Shown in pieces: positions 1-9,048 of a stretch of DNA of 64,000 nt; position 1 is the first letter of the stretch; each line of letters opens with the position of its first letter. The stretch comes from Nesterenkonia sp. LB17 (GTDB lineage Bacteria; Actinomycetota; Actinomycetes; Actinomycetales; Micrococcaceae). The position numbers were made by a program, and so were the translations under genes. The stretch spans positions 124,001 through 188,000 of the forward strand of contig NZ_JAJOYX010000004.1 in the NCBI RefSeq assembly GCF_022565915.1, given 5' to 3'. The notes beneath the pieces were generated by a model. It ran no database searches. It saw only the letters and a list, made by a program, of their open reading frames with translations, and was not told where the DNA came from.

Positions 1-141
1 GCCGACCGGATGATGGGTGCCAGGGTCTTGTCAGGCCGACGGATGGACTGCTGAGCGCAAAGAAGACCATCAGCTGGGTCTGAACAGGGGCTATACAGCT
101 GACCTTCTCGACTCGAACGCCGCGTTCCGCCGATGCGCGGC

Positions 142-155
142 GTTTCACGTGAAAC
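142..155. promoter_or_regulatory. parS: parS site 1 (centromere)
   Basis: Perfect 14-bp palindrome GTTTCACGTGAAAC, the conserved ParB-binding centromere core, in the gap just upstream of parB. ParB loads here and spreads as a CTP-dependent clamp; this role is established for the ParB/parS family. Confidence 0.95.
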
Positions 156-202
156 TCCCACCCATTACCCCTCGCTTGGCCCATCCGCACCTGTTTGCTC
201 CG

Positions 203-208
203 TAGAAT
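203..208 (+). promoter_or_regulatory. possible -10 box upstream of parB
   Basis: TAGAAT fits the actinobacterial TANNNT -10 pattern and lies about 58 nt before the parB start. No good -35 is visible at 17 nt. If parA lies just outside the window, parB may also be read through from it. Bases 1-200 otherwise show no gene I recognise apart from parS site 1. Confidence 0.3.
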
Positions 209-266
209 AGATGTCGCCGCCATTCACACTGAGCGGTTCCAGTTCTATCTCCTAGGAGGCTGCCGA

Positions 267-1619
267 ATGGCAGAACGAAAGCGGCGCGGTCTTGGTCGAG
301 GCTTGGGCGCACTGATCAATAGTGACGCTCAGGAAGCGGAAGCAGCCCAGGCAGCCCAGCCGGCTGAGCCGGCTCAGGTCGTCGAACCGGTTCGGGAGAC
401 GGAGGCGACTGAAGACGCGGAATCGGTCGCTCCGAGCGACTCATGGGAACCTGCCCAGCAGGTTTCACGTGAAACGCGCGAGTCGCGCCCCGCTGCTCCT
501 CGCCCCATCGACGTGTTCTTCTCGGCGAAGGCAGACCTCGATAGACAAGTCATCGCCCGGGAATCAGCCACGATCTCCAAGCCAGGCACGACGTCGCGTC
601 GCGCGACGGCTGGTCAGCGGGCACCGATGCCAGATGTGCTGTCCCGAGCGGGTGCCAAGCCTGCCGCCGCGAAGCCTGTTGCAGCCACGGATCCACGCTC
701 GACTGCTGAGCAGCACGTCGGCGAGGAAACGGGTCCCACAGCCGCAGTCGAGACCGCATCTGTGCCGGAGGGGGCCTGGACCAGCTCTGTTTCACGTGAA
801 ACCGGCGGATCTGTCGACGGTGCAGAGTTTCGATCCATCTCGGTCGACGCCATCGTGCCGAACTCGCGTCAGCCGCGCCAGGAATTCGACGAAGAGCACA
901 TGGATGAGTTGATCCACTCCATTCGCGAGATCGGTGTGCTGCAGCCCATCGTGGTGCGTCCGGCGGGTCCTGATCACTTCGAACTGGTCATGGGCGAGAG
1001 ACGCTGGCGAGCCTCGAAGGCCGCAGACCGCGAGACGGTCCCGGCGATTGTCCGGATGACCGCCGACGACGACCTTCTCCGCGACGCTCTTTTAGAGAAT
1101 ATCCACAGATCACAGCTCAATCCTTTGGAGGAAGCAGCTGCATATCGTCAACTTCTCGATGATTTCAACTGTACCCAGGACGAACTTGCCGAGCGCATCG
1201 GCCGGTCTCGCCCGCAGATCAGCAACACCCTTCGGCTGATGAAGCTCCCCCCCGGCGTGCAGCGGCGAGTCGCCGCCGGGGTCCTCTCCGCGGGACATGC
1301 GCGCGCTCTGCTGGGGCTGAAGTCTCAGGAGCAGATGGATCAGCTGGCCGGACGGATCGTGGCGGAGGGACTCTCGGTGCGCGGCACAGAAGAAGCCGTG
1401 ACGCTTGCGCAGCGCGATCTGGGCAGCGGCGATCTCGGCCGTGAGCGGGCGAAGAGTCCGCGGGTGCGCCAGCTGGAGGAGTTCTCCGACGCCCTGACCG
1501 ATCGATTGGACACCCAGGTCAAAATCACCCTGGGGGCGAAGAAGGGCCGGATCGCCATCGACTTCGGCTCCATCGACGATCTGCACCGCTTGATGGAGAT
1601 GATCGGTTCTCGTTCATGA
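267..1619 (+). CDS. parB: ParB chromosome-partitioning protein
   Basis: ParB, a CTP-dependent DNA clamp that binds parS and, with ParA and SMC, segregates the origin region. The protein is 450 aa. It starts with the conserved [13 protein letters not shown] motif (about residues 4-16). A long low-complexity linker (about 20-185) follows, then the ParB/Srx CTPase domain (about 189-280, GERRWRAS near 242), the helix-turn-helix (about 295-330) and a C-terminal dimerisation region. The ATG at 267 is chosen because AGGAGG lies at 254-259 with 7-nt spacing; the frame stays open upstream to 195 but without a ribosome site. The linker is longer than in typical ParB proteins of about 300-380 aa. Two parS sites sit in frame inside it and encode VSRET each time. 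parA is expected upstream but lies outside the window. Confidence 0.97.
   Translation: MAERKRRGLGRGLGALINSDAQEAEAAQAAQPAEPAQVVEPVRETEATEDAESVAPSDSWEPAQQVSRETRESRPAAPRPIDVFFSAKADLDRQVIARESATISKPGTTSRRATAGQRAPMPDVLSRAGAKPAAAKPVAATDPRSTAEQHVGEETGPTAAVETASVPEGAWTSSVSRETGGSVDGAEFRSISVDAIVPNSRQPRQEFDEEHMDELIHSIREIGVLQPIVVRPAGPDHFELVMGERRWRASKAADRETVPAIVRMTADDDLLRDALLENIHRSQLNPLEEAAAYRQLLDDFNCTQDELAERIGRSRPQISNTLRLMKLPPGVQRRVAAGVLSAGHARALLGLKSQEQMDQLAGRIVAEGLSVRGTEEAVTLAQRDLGSGDLGRERAKSPRVRQLEEFSDALTDRLDTQVKITLGAKKGRIAIDFGSIDDLHRLMEMIGSRS
462..475. promoter_or_regulatory. parS: parS site 2, inside parB
   Basis: Perfect GTTTCACGTGAAAC inside the parB coding sequence, in the region encoding the disordered linker; it reads VSRET in the parB frame. 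Confidence 0.95.
789..802. promoter_or_regulatory. parS: parS site 3, inside parB
   Basis: Perfect GTTTCACGTGAAAC, the second parS inside parB, again read as VSRET, just before the CTPase domain. Confidence 0.95.
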
Positions 1620-1645
1620 AGTCCGAGTCTTGATGAGCCGGCCGG

Positions 1646-1659
1646 GTTTCACGTGAAAC
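1646..1659. promoter_or_regulatory. parS: parS site 4
   Basis: Perfect GTTTCACGTGAAAC in the parB-trxA gap. Its last base is the first base of the terminator stem at 1659-1700. Confidence 0.95.
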
Positions 1660-1700
1660 AGGTGGGGCCCGGAACGCTGATGCGTTCCGGGCCCCACCTG
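1659..1700. terminator. Strong hairpin between convergent parB and trxA
   Basis: A perfect 19-bp inverted repeat (1659-1677 with 1682-1700) around a 4-nt loop. It is very GC-rich and lies between two converging genes, so it probably ends transcription in both directions. There is no real T-run, as is common in high-GC actinobacteria. Confidence 0.85.
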
Positions 1701-1727
1701 TTCGGCCTCACGAAGTGCGACGAGCGC

Positions 1728-2054
1728 CTACTTCAGCAGGTCGGCGAATTCCTGCTCCAGGACCTGCTTCGGCTTGGCGCCGATGGAGGACTGGACATGC
1801 TCGCCGCCCTTGAAGGCGTAGACAGCGGGGATCGACGTGATCCCGAACTTCGCGGCGGTGCCTGGGTTCTCATCCACGTTGACCTTGACGACCTCGATCT
1901 TCTCGGGGTTCTCAGCGGCCAGTTCCTCGAGGATCGGGGTCAACATGCGGCAAGGGCCGCACCATTCGGCCCAGAAGTCCACGAGGACCGGCTTATCGGC
2001 CTTCAGGACGTCCTGCTCGAAGCTTGCATCGGTGACGTTCTTGAGATCTGACAT
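1728..2054 (-). CDS. trxA: Thioredoxin
   Basis: Cytosolic thioredoxin of 108 aa that reduces protein disulfides and is recharged by TrxB. The active site WCGPC is at residues 31-35, followed by the cis-Pro region (ITSIPAVYAF, about 72-81). The ATG at 2054 is chosen because AAGGAG precedes it and the product then has the normal thioredoxin length; the open frame runs further upstream but overlaps trxB. It begins 14 nt after the trxB stop, so the two form a trxB-trxA operon, expected to share the SigR/SigH-type promoter before trxB. Confidence 0.97.
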   Translation of the reverse strand: MSDLKNVTDASFEQDVLKADKPVLVDFWAEWCGPCRMLTPILEELAAENPEKIEVVKVNVDENPGTAAKFGITSIPAVYAFKGGEHVQSSIGAKPKQVLEQEFADLLK

Positions 2055-2068
2055 AGAGATCTCCTTCC

Positions 2069-3079
2069 TTAGAGCGGTACAGGTGAGGTGTGAGTCTGGG
2101 GGGAGGGCACTTCGGCCGCGTCGGAGTTCAGCGTGTCCGCGAGCCAGTGCTCGACGTCGAGGGCAGCCACACAGCCAGAACCTGCGGCCGTGATCGCCTG
2201 ACGATAGGTCGGATCGAGGACGTCGCCGGCGGCGAAGACGCCGGGCAGCGAGGTCCTGGAGCTGCGTCCGTCGACCCATGCCGTGCCGTCCTCGGTCAAG
2301 GTGATCTGATCCTTGAAGAGCTCCGTGCGTGGGTCATGACCGATAGCGACGAAGAGACCTGTCACATCCAGGGATGAGGGTGCGCCGGTGGTGGTGTCGC
2401 GAAGGATCAGGCGGCTGACCTTGCCTTCACCTTGGACCTCGGTGACCTCGGTGTTCCAGATGAATTCGATCTTCTCGTTGGCCTTGGCCCGATCGATCAT
2501 GATCTGTGAGGCGCGCAGCTCCTGTCGGCGGTGCAGGACCGTGACCTTGGAGGCGAACTTGGTCAGGAACAGCGCCTCTTCCATGGCGGAATCGCCGCCG
2601 CCGACCACGGCGATGTTCTGATCCCGGAAGAAGAACCCGTCGCATGTCGCGCACCAGCTGACTCCGTGGCCGGAGAGTGCCTTCTCGCCGGGCACGCCCA
2701 GCTCACGGTAGGCCGAGCCGGTGGCGAGCACCACCGCGCGGGAATGCAGCACGTCTCCGGCGCCCGTGGTGATCTGCTTGATCGGCCGGTCCAGGAGAAG
2801 CTCGGTGGCGTCCTCGTGGCGAATGTCGGTTCCGAAGCGTCGGGCCTGTTGTTCCATGTTCATCATGAGGTCCGGGCCCATGATGCCGTCGGGGAAGCCG
2901 GGGAAGTTCTCCACGTCGGTGGTGTTCATCAGCTCCCCTCCGGCGGTCACAGAGCCGGTGAGCATGATGGGCTTGAGGTTTGCGCGAGCCATGTAGACGG
3001 CCGCGGTGTAGCCAGCAGGGCCGGAGCCGATGATGACCACGTCGTGAACCTGGTCAGGGGTCTGTTCAGTCACAATCAC
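2069..3079 (-). CDS. trxB: Thioredoxin-disulfide reductase (NADPH, FAD)
   Basis: Reduces thioredoxin with NADPH through FAD. The 336-aa protein has the N-terminal FAD dinucleotide motif GSGPAG (residues 18-23), the redox motif CATC (Cys143 and Cys146), an NADPH-binding GGGDSA region, and the C-terminal FAD motif ending in the GD of AAGDV. The start is a GTG at 3079; a second in-frame GTG two codons on (3073) has better spacing to the upstream AAGGA and may be the real start. It heads the trxB-trxA operon. Confidence 0.96.
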   Translation of the reverse strand: MIVTEQTPDQVHDVVIIGSGPAGYTAAVYMARANLKPIMLTGSVTAGGELMNTTDVENFPGFPDGIMGPDLMMNMEQQARRFGTDIRHEDATELLLDRPIKQITTGAGDVLHSRAVVLATGSAYRELGVPGEKALSGHGVSWCATCDGFFFRDQNIAVVGGGDSAMEEALFLTKFASKVTVLHRRQELRASQIMIDRAKANEKIEFIWNTEVTEVQGEGKVSRLILRDTTTGAPSSLDVTGLFVAIGHDPRTELFKDQITLTEDGTAWVDGRSSRTSLPGVFAAGDVLDPTYRQAITAAGSGCVAALDVEHWLADTLNSDAAEVPSPQTHTSPVPL

Positions 3080-3115
3080 ATGTCCTTAGCAACGGTCGTG
3101 GTGTCTGGAATATTG

Positions 3116-3141
3116 AACATCATCGATGTTCAACCTATTCC
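3116..3141 (-). promoter_or_regulatory. SigR/SigH-type (oxidative stress) promoter of trxBA
   Basis: On the minus strand, GGAAT (3141-3137) is followed by exactly 18 nt and GTT (3118-3116), matching the GGAAT-N18/19-GTT consensus known for actinobacterial SigR (Streptomyces) and SigH (Mycobacterium). trxBA is a classic target of these redox-sensing sigma factors. The element also lies within an inverted repeat (TTGAACATC, 3 nt, GATGTTCAA; 3113-3133). The factor itself is not in the window. Confidence 0.75.
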
Positions 3142-3195
3142 ATCACCCGCCAGCCTACTGGAGCGATGCGCGGGACCCCACTGAGCGGACCGGGG

Positions 3196-5085
3196 TCAGT
3201 CGAGGCTGATCTCGGCCAGTTCGGTGCTGAAGGGGAGTCCAGCGGCGTTGGGGTCGTCCTGACTGGGCAGCTCGGTGATGTTGATGATCACGTAGGCGGC
3301 CTCCCCCTCGGTCTCGACCTCCACGGTCGTCTCGTTCCAGTTCAGGGTGCCGTCGCCGACCTGCTCTGCGCCCTCGAAGCTCGGCGTGTCATTGACCAGG
3401 ACCTCGAAGGATCCCCCGGAGGACCCGCCCTCCTGGGTGAGCGTGACCGCGGAGACCTCTGCGGGCTCCTCGAGTTCAGCCACCAGGCCGACGCCGGAGC
3501 TGAATCCACCGAAATCAGCGGTCGCGAAGGACAGGGTGACCCAGGTGGTGGAGGTGTCCCCGTCGAAGAGATTGGCCAGCTGACCGTCGCGGTCGGCGAT
3601 GAGGTCTGGAGAGTCGGGCACCACGCGGGTGATGTTCGCGATCTCCGGCTCCACTCCGGCGTCTTCGTCAGGGGCGGACTCCTCGGTGGAGCCTTCCTGG
3701 TCACCTTCTGCGTCCCCATTCTCCTCCGCGGGGGCGTCCTCGGTCCCGTCGACCTGATCCTGCCCGGCGGCGGTGTCGGGCGTCTCGCCGCCGCGCAGGT
3801 TCAGGAACACGATCACCGCGGCGACCAGCAGAAGCGCCGCCAGCGCTGCTGCGGTGACCCAGCGGCCGATGCCGGGCTTCTCGTCCTTGAAGTCTGTGTC
3901 GCTGGGCTCTTCGGCCGGCGGACCTGCGGCTGCGCCGGAGACGGCCGCAGCAGGAGGGCCTGCGGACTCGGAGCCGGGGCGCTCGACGCGCGCCGCGCCG
4001 GAAAGGTCCAGCGCAGGAGCGGCCGCTGCGGAGGCCTGCATGGCCGCTTCGTCCTCGACGCGGGGGACGGGTCGAATCAGTCCGGTGAAGGAGACCGAAT
4101 CGCTGAGTCGCCGGGATCTGGGCGGCCCGGGAAGCGGGGCGTGGGCCGGGGCGGGTGGCAGGTCGTAGTCATCGACGAGTGAGTCCGGCGGGTTGTCCAC
4201 GACCTCGTCACCGTCGGGCAGCTCCGAGGCCTGCATCTCCGCGGGCTCGGCGGCAGCGGCTGAGTCGCCGTGCTCGGCGACCCAGGCGGCCTCGTCCTCG
4301 GTGGGCGCACCCGCGGCGGCGCTGGAGTCGTCCGAGACCGTGGACTCGGAGCCTGGGGCGGGGGAAGATGCGGCAGAAGCACCCGAGGCGGCGGGGGCGG
4401 CGGTGTCCCGGGTGCCGGAGAAGTCCTCCTGGGTGTCCGCTGCGGGGTCTGCGCTGGTGACCTCCATGTCGCTGCGCAGGTACGCTGCGGCGGCCGCACG
4501 GCCCTGCTCAGCCTGTCCCTCAGCGACTGCCAGGGCGGCGGCGTCGGTCTCGGTGTTCAGCCGGCGGTTCAGCGAGTCGGAGACCTTGTCCAGGAAGGCG
4601 GGCCGACGCCGGCGGAAGCGTCGGGCGTGATCCTCGGGCCGGTCATCGGTGGAGCCCACATGCAGTCCGGCGTAGTACTCGTCGTCGTCCTCGTAGGTCT
4701 CCGGCTCCATCACGCGGGACTGTCCGAAGAGCTCGGAGCCCAGCGAATCGGTGAAGAAGGGCTCCACATAGGGCGCGGTGTCAGGCACCACCAGATCCAG
4801 CAGGGTGTTTGGATCCACCAGCGAGGAGATCAGGTAGGTCCGCTCCTCGGCCAGGCCGAGATCGAGCACCTGGACGTCGGAGTCGCGGGAGCCCATCGCC
4901 AGTTCGCGCGCGGAGGTGGCCACCTGTTTGGCGTTGGACCGTGAGGCCAGCAGGATGCTGACGTCTCGGTCGAGGACCTCGTCGCTCGCCTGGAAGACGA
5001 TGTCCTGATCAGCTGACGTCACCACGTGATGGGTGATGCGGTACCGCCCACCAACTACATCGCCGACGCCGAAAGGCTGCGCCAC
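3196..5085 (-). CDS. Membrane pseudokinase with extracellular discoidin-like domain (MurJ partner)
   Basis: 629 aa. The N-terminal part (about 1-110) resembles the protein-kinase fold (VVGGRYRITHHV start) but lacks recognisable catalytic kinase motifs. A long acidic/Ala-Pro-rich linker follows, then one transmembrane helix (about 406-429) and an extracellular C-terminal region (about 470-629) resembling the beta-sandwich sugar-binding domain of mycobacterial MviN. In Mycobacterium this pseudokinase and ectodomain are fused to MurJ (Rv3910); here they are a separate gene directly downstream of murJ, 69 nt from it. Probable role: regulation of lipid II flipping through phosphorylation-dependent partners. 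The start is GTG at 5085 with GAGGAGG upstream. Confidence 0.8.
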   Translation of the reverse strand: MAQPFGVGDVVGGRYRITHHVVTSADQDIVFQASDEVLDRDVSILLASRSNAKQVATSARELAMGSRDSDVQVLDLGLAEERTYLISSLVDPNTLLDLVVPDTAPYVEPFFTDSLGSELFGQSRVMEPETYEDDDEYYAGLHVGSTDDRPEDHARRFRRRRPAFLDKVSDSLNRRLNTETDAAALAVAEGQAEQGRAAAAAYLRSDMEVTSADPAADTQEDFSGTRDTAAPAASGASAASSPAPGSESTVSDDSSAAAGAPTEDEAAWVAEHGDSAAAAEPAEMQASELPDGDEVVDNPPDSLVDDYDLPPAPAHAPLPGPPRSRRLSDSVSFTGLIRPVPRVEDEAAMQASAAAAPALDLSGAARVERPGSESAGPPAAAVSGAAAGPPAEEPSDTDFKDEKPGIGRWVTAAALAALLLVAAVIVFLNLRGGETPDTAAGQDQVDGTEDAPAEENGDAEGDQEGSTEESAPDEDAGVEPEIANITRVVPDSPDLIADRDGQLANLFDGDTSTTWVTLSFATADFGGFSSGVGLVAELEEPAEVSAVTLTQEGGSSGGSFEVLVNDTPSFEGAEQVGDGTLNWNETTVEVETEGEAAYVIINITELPSQDDPNAAGLPFSTELAEISLD

Positions 5086-5154
5086 AAGTCCTCCTCGGTC
5101 CGGGAAACATCCTGGCGCCCAACTCAGGCGACCAGCTTCACATCGTGGTCAAGC

Positions 5155-6924
5155 CTACCGGGCCAGGCGGGACAGTGCGGGAACTCGCCTGGCCAGCGGC
5201 GCGATCGCCGCGGTGAACTCATTCACGCGCAGCCAGCGCAGCATCAGCACGAAGACCACCGCCATCACCACACCGACGACGGCGCAGCTGATCACCGCGG
5301 TGAAGATGGAGTCCCAGGCGAAGCCCCAGTCATAGCCGCCGAGCAGCCAGAGGACGGCGGCGCCGGCAAGTCCAGCCACACCCGCGCAGGCTCCGGAGCG
5401 CAGATACGCGCTGAGCACGGAGGCGAAGTCAAAGCCGCCCCAGCGCCGGACCACCAACAGGTGGCAGATCAGGTACTGCAGCATGTGCAGCGCCGTGAAG
5501 AGCCCGATCACCAGGTAGGGGATCTGCTCTTCGGGGATGACCCCGGCCAGGCCGTAGGCGGTGGTCAGCCCCACCACCGCGATGATCGCGTAGATCAACA
5601 TCGGGGTCTTGGCGTCTTCGGCCGAGTAGAAGACCCGCATCAGGTAGAAGCTGGCTGAGCGGAAGGGCATGCCTAAGGCGAGGAGCACCAGCAGCTGCCC
5701 GATGGCCGCGCCGGCGAGGTTGGCGTCGGCCGCGGCGCCGCCGAAGATCCGCCCCAGCGGGCCGGCGAGCACCAGCACCGCCACCATGCAGAACATCACC
5801 GGGATGGCGAAGATCCGCAGCCCCTCGTTGATGATCTCCCGGGCCCTGCCGTAGCGGCCCAGGTCCATGGCGCGGGCCAGCTGGTTGAACAGCACCGTGG
5901 CGATCGAGAGCACGAAGACCGAGTGCGGCAGGATCGCGATCAGCTCCGCGACATTGGCGGCATACTCCCCGGGCACCGAGGCGCCGAGTTCTCCCATCTC
6001 CTCACGGGTGGCCGTCGCACCGGAGATCAGCCGCATGTAGAGCAGGTTGGCGACGTTGCCGATGAGCATCGTCACCAGGGTCCACCCGGCGATCCGGCCC
6101 GTGGAGGCCAGGCCCATGCCCTTGAGTCCGAACTTCGGGCGCAGCCGCAGCCCGAGCCGGGAGAGCGGCCACAGCAGCAGCAGCGCCTGGGCGATGATGC
6201 CCACGGTGTGGCCCGCTGCGAGCCAGATGGTCTGCTGCGCGGTCCACTCGGTGAGCTGATCGTCGCTGGCGGCGTATTGGCCGAAGGTGATGATGAAGCT
6301 CAGGATCACCCCGATGGCGATCAGGTTGTTCAGCACCGGAGCCCACATGTACCAGCCGAAGCGGGCGTTGGCGTTGAGCACCTGGCCGGTGACCGCGTAG
6401 AGCCCGTAGAAGAAGATCTGCGGCAGCGTCCAGATCGCGAAGGCCGTGCCCAGCGCGAGCATCGGTTCGGTCCAGTTGCGGGTCAGCGTGAGGATGATCG
6501 GATATGCAGCCAGGGTGAGCAGCACGGTGAACGCCGCCAGCACGGTGATGGTCAGCGTGAGCAGCCGGGAGGTGTAGTCGGCGCCCCGATCCGAGCGCCG
6601 CGCGGCCTTGATCAGCTGCGGGACCAGGACCACGTTGAACATCCCGCCGGCGAGCAGCAGGTAGACGACGTTGGGGACCGTGTTGGCCTTCTCGAAGACA
6701 TCGCCCACCAGCGTGGTCGAGCCGATCGCCACCGCCAGCAGTGCGGTGCGCACGATGCCGAGCACCCGGGACACCAGCGTTCCGGCTGCCATGATCGCGC
6801 TGGCCCGGGCAAGGCCTTTGGCGGGAAGGTGGCCTTGATCGGCCGTGGGGTCCGGGGTCGAGGGAGTCGAGGGCGGAGGCGGCGGTGGACCGGTTTCGGT
6901 CTGACCGGGGGAAGCGGCAGTCAT
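5155..6924 (-). CDS. murJ: Lipid II flippase MurJ/MviN
   Basis: Polytopic membrane protein of 589 aa in the MOP/MATE superfamily that moves lipid-linked peptidoglycan precursor across the membrane. It begins with a Pro-rich cytoplasmic tail (about 1-35), then has about 14 hydrophobic segments with the MurJ-type features GTLVSRVLGIVR (first helix) and a conserved Arg/Asn-rich loop. The start is ATG at 6924; no clear Shine-Dalgarno is seen. The pseudokinase gene follows in the same direction. The order NUDIX-murJ-pseudokinase-trxBA is typical of actinobacterial origin regions. Confidence 0.93.
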   Translation of the reverse strand: MTAASPGQTETGPPPPPPSTPSTPDPTADQGHLPAKGLARASAIMAAGTLVSRVLGIVRTALLAVAIGSTTLVGDVFEKANTVPNVVYLLLAGGMFNVVLVPQLIKAARRSDRGADYTSRLLTLTITVLAAFTVLLTLAAYPIILTLTRNWTEPMLALGTAFAIWTLPQIFFYGLYAVTGQVLNANARFGWYMWAPVLNNLIAIGVILSFIITFGQYAASDDQLTEWTAQQTIWLAAGHTVGIIAQALLLLWPLSRLGLRLRPKFGLKGMGLASTGRIAGWTLVTMLIGNVANLLYMRLISGATATREEMGELGASVPGEYAANVAELIAILPHSVFVLSIATVLFNQLARAMDLGRYGRAREIINEGLRIFAIPVMFCMVAVLVLAGPLGRIFGGAAADANLAGAAIGQLLVLLALGMPFRSASFYLMRVFYSAEDAKTPMLIYAIIAVVGLTTAYGLAGVIPEEQIPYLVIGLFTALHMLQYLICHLLVVRRWGGFDFASVLSAYLRSGACAGVAGLAGAAVLWLLGGYDWGFAWDSIFTAVISCAVVGVVMAVVFVLMLRWLRVNEFTAAIAPLARRVPALSRLAR

Positions 6925-6945
6925 CGTCAGTGGACTATAGCCGGA

Positions 6946-7500
6946 TCAGCTGGACTGCACAGACTCATCGATCACCGCTCGGGCGAGATTCACGATCCGG
7001 CGCTCATTGGGGAAGGACAGGGTGCGATCCAGCGCGTCCATGCTCACCCAGGCGACGTCGACGGCTTCATGATCGGGATCGTTCTCGATGCTCAGCTCCC
7101 CGCCCACGGCTTCCATCAGGTAGTGGTGCACGGTCTTGTGGACCCGGTGCGAGGGGACGGTGAACCAGTATTCGATGCTGCCCAGGGAGGTCAGGATGGC
7201 GCCCTCGACGCCGGTCTCCTCGGCCACCTCGCGCAGCGCGGCCTCCTCGAAGGTCTCGGTGCCCTCGGGGTGGCCCTTGGGAAGACACCATTCAAGGCGT
7301 CCGCCGCGGTTGTAGCGGGCGATGATGGCGACCTCGAAGCCGTTGGAGGCCGGGCGGATGATCACCCCGCCGGCGCTGACCTCTTCGACCGTCGGAAGGC
7401 TCCCCTGCTGCCGCGTGGTCTGCCGAGCCGGCATGCGCCGGGCACCCATTGACACTGTCAATGGGGTGCGCCGTTCATCGCCGGTCTCCGGTCTGTTCAT
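6946..7500 (-). CDS. NUDIX hydrolase
   Basis: 184-aa hydrolase of nucleoside-diphosphate-linked substrates. The Nudix box is complete at residues 76-98 (G, five residues, E, seven residues, REVAEETGV). It belongs to the family found between pcnB and murJ in actinobacteria; the substrate cannot be read from sequence. The open frame extends upstream into pcnB, but ATG 7500 is chosen: TAGAGT on the minus strand (7513-7508) leaves 7 nt to this ATG, which suggests a leaderless mRNA. It is divergent from pcnB and 21 nt upstream of murJ. Confidence 0.9.
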   Translation of the reverse strand: MNRPETGDERRTPLTVSMGARRMPARQTTRQQGSLPTVEEVSAGGVIIRPASNGFEVAIIARYNRGGRLEWCLPKGHPEGTETFEEAALREVAEETGVEGAILTSLGSIEYWFTVPSHRVHKTVHHYLMEAVGGELSIENDPDHEAVDVAWVSMDALDRTLSFPNERRIVNLARAVIDESVQSS

Positions 7501-7507
7501 ACCGAAC

Positions 7508-7513
7508 ACTCTA
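7508..7513 (-). promoter_or_regulatory. -10 box of leaderless NUDIX gene
   Basis: TAGAGT on the minus strand, 7 nt before ATG 7500, so transcription would begin at or next to the start codon. No strong -35 is visible. Confidence 0.5.
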
Positions 7514-7623
7514 ATCGGAGTGCCGCGAAGATCCCGTCGCGGTGGACTTCGCCGAGCGTGCATGCCGGTGCTGGCGCGGATGCGGGCTTCTGTCGGCGGG
7601 GCATATGGGACACTGTTTCCGCT

Positions 7624-9048
7624 ATGCCTTACCTTCCCTCTGGATTCCCTGACGGCGCCTGGCTGCCCGACGTCGTCGTCGAACTCGGCGAACGCTTCGC
7701 CGCCCGCGGCTTCGAGCTGTCCCTGGTGGGCGGTCCCGTCCGGGACCTCTTCCTGGGCCGGACCTCCCCGGATCTCGACTTCACCACCGCCGCCACCCCG
7801 GATCAGATCATCGAGGCGGTCTCCGGCTGGGCCGAGGCGCACTGGGACATCGGCCGGGACTTCGGAACCATCGGCATCCGCAAGGGTGATGACACCATCG
7901 AGATCACCACCTACCGGGCCGAGGCCTACGACCCGGGCTCGCGCAAGCCGCAGGTCAACTTCGGCACCGACCTGGACGAGGACCTCGTCCGGCGCGACTT
8001 CACGGTCAACGCGATGGCGCTGAAGCTGCCCAGCTTCGAACTGGTGGACCCGCACGGCGGCGTCAAAGACCTGCATCTGAGGCTGCTGCGCACTCCCGCC
8101 ACCCCGCAGGAGTCCTTCTCAGATGACCCGCTGCGGATGATGCGCGCGGCGCGCTTCGCCTCTCAGCTGCGCATGGAGGTCGCCCCTGAGGTGCGCGCGG
8201 CGATGACCGAGATGTCGCAGCGGCTGAGCATCGTCTCTGCGGAGCGGATCCGCGAGGAGCTGGTCAAGCTGATCTGCGGCGCGGACCCGCGCGCCGGGAT
8301 CGACCTGCTGGTGGACTCCGGCCTGGCCGAGATCATGCTCCCCGAGGTGCCCGCGCTGAAGCTCACCGACGATGAGCACCACCGGCACAAGGACGTCTAC
8401 CAGCACTCGCTGCAGGTGCTGGAGCAGGCCTGCGCGCTGGAGACCGGGACTGAAGGCCCGGTGCCCGGCCCGGACTTCGTGCTGCGCTTCGCGGCGCTGA
8501 TGCACGACGTCGGCAAGGCCAAGACCCGGCGGTTCGAACCCGGTGGCGGGGTCAGCTTCCGCCATCACGACGTGGTCGGCGCCAAGCAGACCCGCCGTCG
8601 GATGCAGGAGCTGCGCTTCGACAAGGCCAGCATCGCCGCGGTGAGCCTGCTGGTGGAGCTGCACATGCGCTTCTACGGCTACGGCGATCAGGGGTGGAGC
8701 GACTCGGCGGTGCGCCGCTATGTCACCGACGCCGGAGACCAGCTGCAGCGGCTGCACCGGCTCACCCGATCGGACGTGACCACCAGGAACAAGAAGAAGG
8801 CCGCCCGGCTCGATCATGCCTATGACGATCTCGAAGAGCGGATCGCGCAGCTGGCCGAGCGTGAGCAGCTGGACCGGATCCGTCCGCACCTCGACGGGGA
8901 ACAGATCATGGCCGTGCTGCAGATCCCGCCGGGCCCTGCGGTGGGCCGGGCGTACAAGTTCCTGCTCGAACACCGCATGGAGCACGGGCCGGTGGCCGAG
9001 GCGGAAGCCGTTGACATCCTGAAGGAGTGGGCCTCAGCGGAACTCTGA
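7624..9048 (+). CDS. CCA tRNA nucleotidyltransferase / poly(A) polymerase family
   Basis: Adds the 3'-CCA to tRNA. 474 aa. The class II nucleotidyltransferase head carries GGPVRD (residues 36-41) and the DLD metal-binding pair (50-52). The tRNA-binding helices follow, then an HD phosphohydrolase-type domain with MHDVGK near residue 294. ATG 7624 gives MPYLPSG directly before the domain; the frame stays open upstream to 7558 but overlaps the divergent promoter region. Its end overlaps the convergent GT87 gene by 15 nt. Called pcnB or cca in relatives. Confidence 0.93.
   Translation: MPYLPSGFPDGAWLPDVVVELGERFAARGFELSLVGGPVRDLFLGRTSPDLDFTTAATPDQIIEAVSGWAEAHWDIGRDFGTIGIRKGDDTIEITTYRAEAYDPGSRKPQVNFGTDLDEDLVRRDFTVNAMALKLPSFELVDPHGGVKDLHLRLLRTPATPQESFSDDPLRMMRAARFASQLRMEVAPEVRAAMTEMSQRLSIVSAERIREELVKLICGADPRAGIDLLVDSGLAEIMLPEVPALKLTDDEHHRHKDVYQHSLQVLEQACALETGTEGPVPGPDFVLRFAALMHDVGKAKTRRFEPGGGVSFRHHDVVGAKQTRRRMQELRFDKASIAAVSLLVELHMRFYGYGDQGWSDSAVRRYVTDAGDQLQRLHRLTRSDVTTRNKKKAARLDHAYDDLEERIAQLAEREQLDRIRPHLDGEQIMAVLQIPPGPAVGRAYKFLLEHRMEHGPVAEAEAVDILKEWASAEL

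Noticed and set aside
17-205. 62-aa open frame at the left edge
   Set aside because: No ribosome site, crosses parS site 1 and has no recognisable similarity; not the end of ParA as far as I can tell.
3113-3133. LexA (SOS) box before trxB
   Set aside because: GAAC and GTTC are separated by 9 nt; the actinobacterial SOS box has a 4-nt gap. The SigR/SigH reading fits better.
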